Shown here: piece by piece, positions 32,926 to 44,430 of the stretch
Numbering within the stretch: the stretch's first letter is position 1
Layout: every line of letters begins with the position of its first letter
Source: Toxonevra muliebris
Taxonomy: Eukaryota; Arthropoda; Insecta; Diptera; Pallopteridae
Direction of reading: 5' to 3'
NCBI GenBank assembly: GCA_963691655.1
Contig: OY829330.1
Span: forward strand, 16,836,815 to 16,900,814
DNA: 64,000 nucleotides
The notes under the pieces: model-generated
Seen by the model: the letters and a program-made list of their open reading frames with translations, nothing else
Database searches by the model: none
What the model was told of the DNA's origin: nothing
Program-made: the position numbers and the translations under genes

Positions 32926-33440
32926 GAACCAAAACGCCAAAACGCGGATTGGAGCGCTTTTTTCTCGTTCGTGTATCGTTTTTTTTTCGCTTATTCATAA
33001 ACTTTATTTCGATGGCTAACAATTTCAAAGGTATGGCCATGTGAAAACTTACTGGTACGTTAAGCATTTAGGGGAAACCCTGTTCTTGTAGCAAAGCATT
33101 TCACAATTTCTATGATCTATTTCCAAGGTAAAGGAACGTGGAAAATATAACAATATGATACATTCATTCAGTTTTCGGTTTTAGATTGGTTTATAATGGG
33201 TCGAGAATTAGTAGAATTTTAAAGTCGCTGATTCCTAATTTAAGGTCGCTGATTCTTACCCTGTATTCAAATTTCTCTTTCCCATCTGGGATTTTCTTTA
33301 AATCGACCCGAAACCTATAATTTTTTTTTTTTATGGATTCAACTCTCTACCTGAGAATAGAACCCGTTGAACTGGTACTTGAGTCACGTATTTAAGAACT
33401 AAATCACCGAAATGATCCATTTTATTAGAACAATCCTTTT
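32926..33440. other. Unassigned interval
   Basis: No recognised frame. Near 33285-33345 are CCCATCTGGGA and AGAACCCGTTGAA strings similar to those of the SINE-like piece at 33440-33520, possibly an older copy. Confidence 0.3.
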
Positions 33441-33520
33441 GGACATTTTTTAGGAATTTAACCCCATCTGGGAGTCGAACCCGAGGAAGATGGAACTCCA
33501 TCTCCAGCACTCATCCACGA
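33440..33520 (-). repeat. tRNA-like SINE fragment
   Basis: On the minus strand a B-box-like GGGTTCGACTCCCAG lies after GAGTTCCATCTTCC. The upstream part joins the Jockey-like RT fragment. No cloverleaf is formed. Confidence 0.4.
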
Positions 33521-33909
33521 AGTAACCATTGTTGAACGTCGTTGAGCTGTTTCTGAACTAGATTATCAGCTTCTGTAGGAGATTAATTTGACGCTAAAAT
33601 GGCAGTATCGTCTGGATAAGTAGCTATAGTAATACCATCAGTTTCAGGCAAGTCGCAGGTAAAAATCGAATAAAGAGCAGGACCCAGAACACTGCCCTGT
33701 GGTACTTCAGCTGTCACTTGACATTTGTTTGATGTTTCATCATTTACTTTGACATAGCACTTAAAGACCAAATAAAATGGAGCTGGAAGTAAATTTTTTA
33801 ATTTGTATAACAGCCCTTGATGCCAAACTTTTTCGAACGCTTCTTGAATGTCCAAAAATATGGCAGAGCAATATTTTTTGAGTTCCAGAAAGTCAGTGAT
33901 AATATTCAC
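33515..33909 (-). pseudogene. Jockey-like reverse transcriptase fragment
   Basis: A single open frame of 108 codons on the minus strand carries the RT palm: AIFLDIQEAFEKVWHQGL, VPQGSVLGPALYSIFTCDLP, and TYPDDTAILAS. The spacing and sequences fit the Jockey clade. The catalytic block is YPDD instead of FADD. Beyond the frame's stop it continues ADNLVQKQLNDVQQWLL, the usual following helix. There is no N-terminal part beyond about 33909, so only about one quarter of the RT is left. Confidence 0.85.
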
Positions 33910-34428
33910 TATGAGATGATGTTGCTCGGGAGTACCGTGCTTGTGACGATTGGTGATTCGGAACTATATTCTTATTTTCTTGTACATGTTATTAGCAATC
34001 AGCACATTTCCATAAAGAAGGAAAATGGTTTAATGAGCAAGATTATTCATTATTCTTATAATTGAAAGTAAATAGTAATAACTAAAAACAACAATAACTA
34101 ATTATGTTCACCTTTTTGCCTGTTTAAGTTATTAAATTTTTAAGTGTTTGAAAATCGTTTCCCCCTGTTCCGCCCCCCCCCTCCCCCTTGTATTCGCCCA
34201 TGCTTTATATCTGGGTCATTATCGATCAGGGAGCTCTCACATCACAAAACTGCTCACACATTCCTTATGAGACTTCACAGTAGGATCGGGATATCTGAAT
34301 ACCTAAGGCATTCTAAGCTGGGGATACAATAGACTATATACCATCTTTGTATTTAGTTTCATACTATGTTGTTGTCGCTTTCATATGACCAAAATTATTT
34401 TACAATAAATCTAACAATGCTTGGGTTG
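33910..34428. other. Unassigned interval
   Basis: AT-rich, with a C-rich run (CCGCCCCCCCCCTCCCCC-like) near 34168-34187 and no recognised frame. Confidence 0.4.
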
Positions 34429-34432
34429 TTAA

Positions 34433-34745
34433 CACGTTCGCGGACACTCAAAATTGTATCGAGGTGCAAAAATAGACACATGGCGGTTCTCTTAAAGTCA
34501 TCGTAATATTTAAATTTTGATTATACATTTTTTCCAAAGTTCTAACAATATCACATTTTATTAGTTATATACACTAAATACTAAAGCGTTTATTTCGATA
34601 TATAGATCAGTTCTGTTGTGGATTATGTGGACGCTATATAGAATTGAATGCCGAAATTTGTATTTTAGATTTGAATGCTATAGCATTCACGTCATATTGT
34701 GACGCCACGAAAATGAATGTTATAGCATTCACGTCCACGAATGTG
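34433..34745. mobile_element. TTAA-flanked MITE, 313 bp (piggyBac-like)
   Basis: TTAA flanks both ends (34429-34432 and 34746-34749). The left end is CACGTTCGCGGAC and the right end, reversed, is CACATTCGTGGAC. Near the right end the perfect palindrome GAATGCTATAGCATTC is followed 40 bases on by a near copy. It is non-coding. Confidence 0.75.
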
Positions 34746-34749
34746 TTAA

Positions 34750-35925
34750 TACTATAATTTTATGTATAGCGGCATCGTAACTGCATTAATTTCTAGGTCT
34801 TGCTTTTTTCTATTTTTATTAAGAATGTTTTGTTATTGCTTTTTTATTTAGATTTTTTATTCATAAATGGTGCCACAACCTGTTCTTGATGGTCAACAAA
34901 AAAATTAAAGAAATGTTATTGTATACATACTGGAATATGTAAATATATTTATTTGCTTTAAAATTTTTCAAACGTGAGTTGAAATTTTAATAAAAGAAGT
35001 AAAATCGACTTTACATCGTTAAAAATAAACGTAAGCTCCAATTTCTCTTCAATGAAAATGAAGATGAATCTATATGTTGAATGAAATCGATTAGTAAAAA
35101 TCACATACGCAAAAGCAACAAAAAATATTCAGTATGACCACGATAAAAACTTAACTTATAAGGATTTGGTTCTGGGTATGCATACAAATACAATGTGTAA
35201 TTGACACAACAGTACAATCAAAGACAGGCCCAATTTTCGGTTGCGAACACTCCGAAAAAGTAGATGATTATAAATTTTGCATATTCTTAAAGATTCTTCT
35301 AAATATTGCGGGAAAATTTCTTCTTCATTCAGTTTTATATTTTAGAAAAAAGTTAAAAATATTAAAATTTTTCTAACTCAAATCATAATATCTCACTAAT
35401 TGTGCACACTAGGGCCAGGATTTATTTTGGGCAAATTGTCCTGGTTTAATATGAATCAAACGAGGTACATTGGGTTTGGAAAAATCTCAACGGAATAAAA
35501 AACTAAAATCGAACAATCCAACATTTTTGTGAAAAATTTGATGGCTTTAAGCAGCTCTTTCACTCACATTTTTTTGGGGTTGTTTAGTTGGAAATTATGA
35601 ATTTTTTGAATTTTGTCTATGGTATGAATCACTGTGCGCCGTGGCTTCACTGAAGATTCAAGATATAATTGCGAATGTGGACTGGGTACTAAAATCAGTT
35701 TAATCAAGCTGTTATAATTGTTTTTTCCAATGGATGAAGAGAAAGCATGTGGACACAATCAAGCAGATTTTTACTGTTTTAAGAACAAATATGAATACAG
35801 CAGCATAGTCGTACGAGTAAATTGCCGTTCCAAGTGCCTAAATATCGATGCCTCGCTCTGAAACTATTCCAACACCACCATATCTCAACTTAGATCTATT
35901 ATCACTTTAGTCTGGCGCGGCTGCT
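34750..35925. other. Unassigned interval
   Basis: AT-rich, without recognised frame or terminal repeat. The minus-strand frame at 35564-35758 has no known motif. Confidence 0.35.
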
Positions 35926-36150
35926 GCAACAACATTTTCTCAAAAAACAGAAGATTATTCGGTGTGCAATCCGGAGCCATGACCTTCAAATGAAATCATT
36001 CTGATCACACAAAAGCAATCATTGATATCATTGTTTCAAAATTAGAATTATCTCAACGGAAATCCGAATTACTCGCATCATTCCTTAAAGGAAATAACCT
36101 ATTGGCAGCCGGTACCAAAGTCTCAGCGTTCAGAAAAATCTAAATGTCAG
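35926..36150 (+). pseudogene. Unidentified repeat-borne protein fragment
   Basis: Two plus-strand frames give EDYSVCNPEP and IIDIIVSKLELSQRKSELLA, then SFLKGNNLLAAGTKVSAFRK and a stop. The 'ELLASRLK.WNLL..GTxVxxFRKR' pattern recurs in unannotated insect proteins that I associate with repeats. A second instance in reverse, ADLKSLNLLEPGANVTSY, lies at about 50030-50095. The function is unknown. Confidence 0.4.
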
Positions 36151-36624
36151 AAATGTTTGCAAGAAAATGTTTCTATTTCTGAAACATATGAGAAATATGA
36201 TGTTATTTTGCAAAAATAAATAAACATATGTTGCGATTTAAAAGTGGTAGCTATGTTCTATGGTACGCCAGGTGGTTATCCAAAATACATACATGTGTTT
36301 TTCGTGCAAGTGGGACACACGTTTTAAAGACAATTAATACCAGTGTTCATGGGAAAATAGAGGTGAAAATGTAATTGGCGAATTCAACATTAAAAGAGCT
36401 GCTCTTGTGCCACTCGATAAAATACTATTACTCTATCTTCATGTCAAACTGGGGATTGTAAAAAGTCTGATAACAGCTGTTATTGGTCGCGTTCTGCTCA
36501 GCAACATGTTGACCTGAAGTATCAGAAAAATAATATGCTCAATTAAATGGCGACTGCTCAATATAATTTTTGTTGATCATAAAGTGATCAATTTGTGTTA
36601 ATAAGGCACTCAGGTCGCAGTGGT

Positions 36625-37572
36625 CAGTGTGGCCAACTCAGCGCTTTTCCCGCTAAATTGAGTGCTTTTTGAAAATTAAAACGTGGGAAAAAAGTGATTT
36701 GGCGCTCAGCGTATTTTTTAAACTTAAAAGACACTAAGTGCTCCGCTAAATAATCCATTTCCTAAATAACCCTAACAAAAATTTTTATCGAAACAATGAG
36801 CAATAAACTTATTTAAAATCAAAGTTCGTAACCGTAAGTCACTCATTTCAATAAATTCTTTACTTCATTTAAAAAATCAATTTGCAAAATTCCGACCGAA
36901 CAGACAGACAGACAGACATTATTGAAAGCGAGTTGATATAAAAGAGTGTGTTATGGCCAGAAGAAGCTGATAGCAATGAGAGGATATACACTTCGACATC
37001 GATATGTGATTTAAAAATATTTATGTATAAGTAAATATGTACTTATAGTTATAAATTATTAATCTGTATATTTTTTGTGATCAAAGTGTATAAACTACTC
37101 TCTTTCCATTATTTTATTTTAGTTTTCCTTGTGATTGTATAATTTAGAAATGCTGTGAATTTAAAACTTTAAAAATACATCGCTCATTTACTAAAAGACT
37201 GTCATAACTCAAAAAACGCGATTTTGCTGAAAACGCGTTTAAAGTTTTCAATTGACTCCCACTTTGCAGAAAAAAGATGAAATCTTATAATTCTCACGCG
37301 CAGAGTATACAAGATATTAATATGAAATTTTTACACAATATGAAGAGTGATATAATGAATAATTCTGCATCATTAACTCAAAACTCGTGTTTTTTGACTA
37401 ATGACAGTCTTTTAGTAAATGAGAGACATGTAATTAGTTAATTTTTCTTTTAATATATAACAAAATTTGTGTTTAACCCGTTTATAACGAAAAAATTTAG
37501 CGCTTTTTCAAAGAAAATGCTCGTTTTATTTTTAATTTTAGTGGATTTAAAAAACAATAGTTGGCCACACTG
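36625..37572. mobile_element. hAT-type MITE, 948 bp (family G)
   Basis: The ends are CAGTGTGGCCAACTCAGCGC and, reversed, CAGTGTGGCCAACTATTG, the same as 32428-32722. The flanks GCAGTGGT (36617-36624) and GCAATGGC (37573-37580) are 6 of 8 identical, the expected 8-bp duplication after decay. The interior holds a (CAGA)n run near 36902 and a nested MITE at 37183-37423. Confidence 0.8.
37183..37423. mobile_element. Nested MITE with perfect 23-bp inverted ends
   Basis: CTCATTTACTAAAAGACTG (37183 onward) and its exact reverse complement ending at 37423 form a 23-bp terminal repeat. The next bases, AACTCAAAAAACGCG, are also similar. It lies inside the hAT-type element above. Superfamily unknown. 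Confidence 0.8.
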
Positions 37573-38277
37573 GCAATGGCCGAGCAGAGGTGTCTTTTGA
37601 ACGCGAACATTAGCAATAAAGCAGATCCCGAACATGGTATTCGAGTGTTGAAATATTTGAGAGAAATTTTCAATTATAAAATCAGCACTATTAACCCTAA
37701 GATGGGCACCTGGGCCTAATTAGGCCCATTTTGAGTTTAAGCACGTATATATTTTTTGTTTCTTGACGAATCGATCTGAAATTCCATGACTTCTTGCGCC
37801 AAAATTTGTTTCAATCGGAATAAGTTGATAGAACAAAATTTTTTTTGTTATTGTCTCAACCTCGAAAGTTACCCCCTGGGCTTAAATAGACCTACGTGTT
37901 TATTTTGTGTATTGGTAAAATTAATAACAAGTTATTTTGAATTTGAATATATATAAAAAAAAATATATGTATGTATGCGTAAATACATACACACACATAC
38001 ATGCAAATTATTGCCACAACCAGAAGGAATATGAGGAATACATGACTTTTATCATAAACGAATTCGGTCAAGAAAAAATCATAAAGAAAAGATGAATTGA
38101 ACTGTAAGTGAACATGGAATGCACAGATTTCTTCTCTCATAGCTTTGCTTCAGTTTTTATACAGTTTATAATAGTAAAGAGAAAACATATCTTACCAAGT
38201 AATGCAACTTGAAATGTATGAAAGAGAGCAGCGATGAGCAACGAAATAGAATTTTTCCTCGAAAATTTGCTTTTTTC
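37573..38277. other. Unassigned interval
   Basis: TTAACCCTAAGATGGGC at 37690 looks like a piggyBac-type start, and GGGCTTAA at about 37880 could be its partner, but the ends do not match well. A CCTAATTAGG palindrome lies inside. No coding signal. Confidence 0.3.
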
Positions 38278-38280
38278 TAA

Positions 38281-38975
38281 GGGCGATGTTACACGATCAA
38301 TGTTTTGCTGTCAAACAATGCAATTGTTGTTGCTTTGAAAAATTAACACTGAGCAAAAGAGAGGATGAACACATTTCACTTGAAATTTTTTTACTGTCGA
38401 AAAAAACCTGCATCACTTCAAATAAAATGGGGTTGCTGAAGATGCACTGTTGCATTTTATTAGAAAATACTAATATTTTAAAAAAATACTAGACTTTTTA
38501 CTAACTTATAAATACATTTTTTTTCTTTGCCACCCTTTGCGTTATTTGGCTTTTGTTTGTTTGTGAAAATGAGTGCTGTTTAAAAAATTACTTAATAATT
38601 TTTATAAAAACATGGTAATTCAATGCCCAAGTAACAAAATGGCGGAGCTTATTTTAATAGTTTGCAAATTTTAAAGATTATTTTTCTGCGTTTTTCATAC
38701 ATAAATGTAATATTTTTTGTATAATTTGTTGCTATTTCGACCAATGTTATCTCATATTGTCATTATAATTATTTTCCATTTTAAATTGTTGAATTTTCAT
38801 TCACTCCAAAATACAATTAAATACTTTTAAGCTGGAAAAACGTAGTTGCGGATAAAAGTAGTAAAAAAACATACAGCAAAAAATTGATGGTGTAACAGGG
38901 AATCAAACAAAACGATGAAGAGAGAGTAAAAACAGAAAACATTGACAGCAAAGCAATGGCCGTGTAACATCAGCC
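38281..38975 (+). mobile_element. Harbinger-type MITE, copy 1 of a head-to-head pair
   Basis: It starts GGGCGATGTTACACGATC and ends, reversed, GGCTGATGTTACACGGCC. TAA flanks it at 38278-38280 and TTA at 38976-38978. A 3-bp TAA/TTA duplication with GGGC-type ends is the PIF/Harbinger signature. The body contains a short open frame (MLHDQCFAVKQCNCC) that is present in both copies but starts within the terminal repeat, so it is probably not a gene. Confidence 0.8.
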
Positions 38976-38978
38976 TTA

Positions 38979-39559
38979 GGCTGATGCGCTGTTACACTAT
39001 CAGTTTTTTGCTGAATGTTATTTTTTAATACTTTTATCTGCAATTATGTTTTTCCAATATTTAAAAGTATTTAATTGTATTTTGAAGTGAATGAAAGTTC
39101 AACAATTGGATTGGAATTGGATGGAAAATATTTATAATGACAATATGGCAATATATATGAAAAACGCAGAAAAATAATCTTTAAAATTTGTGAACTATTA
39201 AAATAAACTCCGCCACTTTGTTACTTGGCCATTGAATTACCATGTTTTCATAAAAATTATTAAGTATTTTTTTAAACAGCACTCATTTTCACAAACAAAC
39301 AAAAGCCAAACAACGCAAAGGGTGGCAAAGAAAAAAATGTATTTATAATTTAGTAAAAAGTCTAGTATTTTTCATAAAATATTAGTGTTTTCCAATAAAA
39401 TGCAACAGTGCATCTTCAGCAACCCCATTTTATTTGAAGTGATGCAGGTTTTTTTCGTCAGTAAAAAAATTTGAAGTGAAAATTTGCTCAGTGTTAATTT
39501 TTCAAAGCAACAACAATTGCATTGTTTGACAGCAAAACATTTATCGTGTAACATCGCCC
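38979..39559 (-). mobile_element. Harbinger-type MITE, copy 2, inverted
   Basis: It is the mirror image of copy 1: on the minus strand it starts GGGCGATGTTACACGATAAA at 39559 and ends at 38979 with GTGTAACAGCGCATCAGCC. It is flanked by TTA (38976-38978, shared with copy 1) and TAA (39560-39562). The outer 400 bases of the two copies are almost identical apart from a gap of about 20 bp. Central parts are more diverged. Confidence 0.8.
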
Positions 39560-39562
39560 TAA

Positions 39563-40167
39563 CCGATTTTTTAATTTTGGCTACACGTTATCGCGCGTTT
39601 GTATACTTTTGTTTTTTTCAAACTTAAGTACAGTAATTTAGTCGTTTTGTGAAAGTTGAACAATCAATACGTCTTTAACGTTAAATTATTATCGGAAAAT
39701 TAAAAAAGAGGTGAGTTGAGGTTTCGCAAAGTGATTTGAATTCACTGAAAAGTAAGTAATTTCTGTGGTATGAAATTTATTCTTCTTAAAAACTTAGCAA
39801 TGCTTCTTTTTTACAGGGAATGTTAATAAATGTAAAATTCTTTTAGAAAAGGTTCTTAAAACCCAGGAAAAATTCTTTGCCAGTACAAATTTCCTATTAA
39901 ATTAAATTTTCTACTATTCCTCCATTAATGACATTGTAATCCAAGATTTGATACATGATAGGAAGCATTACTTTTTGTAGGACATCGCCATGTTTGAAAT
40001 CATGTATTCTAGAAGTTATAGCCTATAGGAGCTATGCATTCCAACGCGCATTCGTATACATTCTATTTTCCTTCTGAATAGAATCCCATTTTGATTCTTT
40101 AATCGTTTCTCACAGGTTTTTATCTTTTTCAATATGCTTGTTTAGTTTTGTTGTGTAACGTAAATGA
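39563..40167. other. Unassigned interval
   Basis: No recognised frame, repeat end or RNA gene. Confidence 0.35.
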
Positions 40168-40613
40168 GGGTAATTCGGATCGATGTATATCATTCGGATC
40201 GATTTTGTTTTGCTAATTACTTTTCTTTCATATTTTTTAAAACTATTTCCTTTTTTCGAAACAAACGAGAATTATTTCCCCTTTCTAATGGTATGCAACA
40301 CTTATTATTATTTTTTATCAATTATTTCAAATTAATCAGTTGTGAGCGAAGAACCAAAGAGCGTATTTTCATAAAAAGCCTTAACAAACAATATAAGAAA
40401 CCCTCAAATTTTATAACAATAATAACTTTTGTGCTGGTAAGTATATTTATATAATTTATATAGGGTTGTGTTCACTAAACATTCTGCTATAGTTTGGTAG
40501 AAATAAATTTTAGAAAACATACTAAGAAAAAAATTGACTTTTAAAATCGATCCGAACTACCAGCATCCGTTTTTCTACTTGCATATAATTAGGATCGATG
40601 ATCCAAATTACCA
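40168..40613. mobile_element. MITE with GGTAATTCGGATCGA ends
   Basis: The left end is GGGTAATTCGGATCGATG, with a second TTCGGATCGATTTTG just inside. The right end carries AAATCGATCCGAACTACC and then GATCGATGATCCAAATTACC. Related GGTAATTCGGATCGA strings occur at 40718, 23990 and 29630, so the end is widespread. It is non-coding. Confidence 0.6.
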
Positions 40614-40844
40614 TCAAATGAGGTGTATGCATAATTACAAAATTTAGATAAACTATATAGTTTTAATGAATGAAAGTTTTTTAGTTGTGATTTATACATT
40701 ATAGGTGATGTTTGGAGGTAATTCGGATCGACCCTTTGTTTAGAGAGTATTTGTGGAATTTGAGTTCAAAGTTTAGATAAACTATACAAATATTTTAAAT
40801 TTGAGTCAAAAATGTTGCATTTTAAAATAAAAAAATATTTTTGA

Positions 40845-41485
40845 TGTGTAAACATTTTAGCTCACGGTATGGGCAAAATTTCAAATGTGTAAAATGTAAG
40901 AATAACTGTAACGTAAGATGTAAGATAACTGTAACGTCCAGTTCCCGTCTCGCTCACACTACAGCGCGACATGACTGTGCTACTCTAAACAACAAAGAGA
41001 AGAGAAGAAGAGAGGGAGAAATTAAAATACGAGCGGAGTTTGTTTGTTTATGTTTCGATCAATTTACTCACATATATATGTACATACTGTCCATGTACAT
41101 GGCTGTCGTTTTGAAATTTTTTTATGAAGTGAAATTCTTAAAAAATCGAAGTGATTTTTAAAAAAGTGAAGTGTTTTTTGAGTCGTAATAAGAAATTGAC
41201 ATATTTTCACAACTTATCTGGTTTTATGTGCTTAGTTTGCGAAAAAAAACTTTTGGTGGAGCGCTACCGTGTGCTCCGATAAAACTTTTTGAATGAGGGT
41301 ACATAATTTGGTTTAAGGAATTTTTCAAGCCAAAAACAAAATGGCAGGATTCTTCGAAACTGTCGCGTTTTTGCATAAAATCATTTAGAAATAAAATAAA
41401 TTTTTAAGTTTATAAAAGAATTGTTTTAATTTAAATTATTTACCTAAGCATATATGTAGATTATACATCAAATCCCTTATTTAGA
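40845..41485 (+). mobile_element. Dispersed element F, copy 2
   Basis: This is the inverted partner of 28735-29565. Shared ends are GATGTGTAAACATTTTAG through TAACGTCCAGTTCCC at 40852-40948, and AGAATTGTTTTAATTTAAAT with GTAGATTATACATCAAATCC at 41418-41480. The middle carries repeated GAAGTG motifs and a short GGTGGAGCGCTACCG segment absent from copy 1. Confidence 0.65.
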
Positions 41486-41574
41486 TTTTTTTTATAAATT
41501 TTAGTTTTTCATTGAAACTGGAAAACCGAAGTGTTTTTTTGTAAGAGGAAGTGATGAAGTGTCGGGTTTGAAAG

Positions 41575-42636
41575 CAGCGATGCCAACTTGCGGGGAATTT
41601 CCCGATTTGCGGGTAATTTTACATAGAACGGGGAATCGGGGAATGAGTCGTTTTTTGCGGGGAATTTGAAACCGTTCAGCTTTTAGTCATTAAAGTCGGT
41701 AGAGTATTTTTTGTCAAATTTTATGTAATGGAAATTGTTTAACTTTTGCAATATTTCATATTTTAGGTCTTAAAATCTTCATCTTTTCTTAAGTGGGCCC
41801 TGTACTTTCTTGGTTTGAAGAAATCGATTTTTAAAAAAGTGTGTAATTTGAAAGACTTTCATTTCCAAAGTATTTTGTAAAAATTTCAGAGAGAAACTCA
41901 GAGTGGTTTAGTAGATATAGACAATTATAACGCCGAGTGTTAGTTAGGAAAAACAGTTACCTTCCCTTTCGGCCGTTCCGAAAGGCTTAGCTATGCCTTG
42001 TTCCAGTACCTCCTGTTTAATAACTTTTAATCCTTTCTGACTAATCTGTAAACTTACAAATTGTGATCAGAAAGAAGATGAAATATATTTTATATGTTAA
42101 AAACCGAACGTCAAAACTTTGAATCCGTTTTTTTCAAAACAAGGTTTTTGCCATTTTTTATTTGAGTCAAAAGAGTGCCCATGTCTTCTCCTTTGAGAAC
42201 TTTGATATCCAAATGTGGGCTGAGGCTTATTTATCTATCAAAATGAACGTCTATGTGGTAACTCGAAACACCCCATCTCGTTTAAATTTGGTGTGGTAAC
42301 TAGTACCCAATAGGATTAAACTTTGTACAAGCTTGAGCCGGATCGATTTTGAGAGTGGGTTCAAAAGAATTCCCAAGTCAGAAAGAAACATCCTATTAAC
42401 CTACCAGTCTTATAAAAAATGCTTAAGTTTTGGACCGAGATAGTGTAGGGCCGCTTTAAAATAACAGTCACCGGGGTCAACGTAAAGGTATTTTTCGTTT
42501 TCATAAAATGTTTATATGGAAAGTGCGTATCGTGTTGTTGTAATATAAAATTATACAGGTGCGGGGAATTTGATCGAAAATCGGGGAATTTCTCGAGGGC
42601 TATCGGGGAGACAGAAAAAATGAGTTGGCATCCCTG
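41575..42636. mobile_element. hAT transposon derivative, 1,062 bp, perfect 8-bp duplication
   Basis: The ends are CAGCGATGCCAACTTGCGG and, reversed, CAGGGATGCCAACTCATTT. The flanking TTTGAAAG is identical on both sides (41567-41574 and 42637-42644). Subterminal repeats of GCGGGGAATTT or CGGGGAAT occur at least seven times near the two ends and nowhere in the middle. No transposase is left. The clean duplication suggests it is younger than most elements here. Confidence 0.9.
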
Positions 42637-42644
42637 TTTGAAAG

Positions 42645-44260
42645 TGAAGTGAAAAAGTTCAATTGAAGTGACAGCGAGAGCACTGAGATGGATACTTAAT
42701 GGCAGACATTTGTTGGTGCTCTAAATCTGTTTGAAGGTACTCAGGAACAGGGTATGGAGATGGAAGTGGAATGTACTGAATAAGTGGAAGAGAATTACGA
42801 CGATTTCGTTTATGATTGGGAGGACGAAATGAATGCTGATTAAGATGAGCAGTACAACCAGCTTCAAAAAAAAACTTCGCTCCATCGATTGTTGAAATTT
42901 TATATATAGAAAAAGTCTTTTAAAAATAGAAAAAGTTGACCTTTTGAAAAAAAAACTGCAGATTTTGTATTAAAATAATCTTATTATTGCCGTTATTACA
43001 ATGGGCTTAAAAAACGCGAACATGTGACCCAATTTCGTGCTTAATTTTAATAATTAGCAAACATACGCACTGAAACCCTTAAAATATTCGCCAATCAATC
43101 AACATCAGTCGTCAATTCTCCATTTACTCCATTAAAATGTTAATTTTGATCGACATTTCATTATAAATAATGCAGTTAAATATATAGAGTGCAACTCACG
43201 TATGTATATTGTACATAAAATAATGTAGTTATTTATTAATCCTTCTTTCTCATTTATTGAACCGACTGACCCAATGACACAATTCATTGTGTACATATTA
43301 GACTACAATAGAATGAATGTGAAAGAAAAATGATTGAATGTCAATAATAAAAAAGAGGTGAGGAGAACAAAGAATCTCTTAAACATACACACACATATAC
43401 AACATTTTTATTCTTATTATTATCATTTTAGTAGTGATCATAATTTTCTATTAAGACATTCCATTTCTTTGAACATTCATAGTATACTACAATGTTTCTC
43501 TTCATATTCTTGTCCGTTTGCTTTCATTTAGTGCCGTAACTAACTGTAGCATGGCACATTAGCACAGGTTTTAAATACATTCATATACCTTCTTGTGTAA
43601 ACAATATATATATATGTACATGTATGGTATATATTTGTATATATTGTACAGTTTACTTCTTCTTAACTTTAGTTTTTTAACATACCAACTCAATGTAGAG
43701 TTAACAATCTTGATTTAAGAAGTAGTAGAGATGCAGACTAACTAAATGGCTAACTGGTCAACTAAATGGCTCTGACTCTGACACTGACATAACATGTTTG
43801 TTCAGTTCTTAACTAACGAAATACTGAATACTGATACAAGAAATAATAACAACTTTGTACAACAAAATGACAAAAGCATCTAATTGCATATATAATAAGT
43901 ATATTAAGGTTTTTTTCATATGGCGAGGCTAACTACTTGTACAGTAGCTTGCCTACGAGATATATGAAATGTGCAAAGTTTTTTTTTTTCCTGCTCCTAG
44001 TGGATTTTCTGAAAGATTATATGAGAAAAATAAGATCTAGAAAGAAATATATAGGTCTCTATTGGAAAATAGCCAGTCGGTTTTTAACCAAAAGCTTAAA
44101 AATAGGCTTTGAAAAGGTATTTACCTTTAATCGTTGATAATTTCTAAAATATCGAATTTTGAGTAATTGTTCCAAGCACAATTTTTTTTAAGAATAACAA
44201 ATTTGTTTGACCTACGAGTGAAATTTAACCATGTTTCGATCGAAAAGCTGTCAATTTTGT
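42645..44260. other. Unassigned interval
   Basis: At 42720-42840 a broken frame EENYDDFVYDWEDEMNAD is acidic and may be a transposon relic, unidentified. The rest is AT-rich with (TATG)n/(TA)n runs near 43605. Confidence 0.35.
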
Positions 44261-44261
44261 A

Positions 44262-44430
44262 CAAAAATTTACCCCTTTAATTCGAAAATCTCAATAATTT
44301 GCAACAAACTGTTGGAAAAAATCCCTTTAATTCGTAAAAATTCCATACATTTTGGTCCCTATATCGTTGCTATATCGTATTTTTTTTCAGAACAAGGTCT
44401 GTTTAACCTCTTATAAATCGTAATTGATTA
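44262..44430. repeat. Partial copy of the TA-flanked element family C
   Basis: CGAAAATCTCAATAATTTGC, AACAAACTGTTGG and ACAAGGTCTGTTTAACCTC are in the same order and spacing as in 13800-13925. The left terminus and right half are missing. Confidence 0.7.

Noticed and set aside
37690..37886. piggyBac-type MITE between TTAA sites
   Set aside because: TTAACCCT and GGGCTTAA are present, but beyond the first bases the ends do not match.
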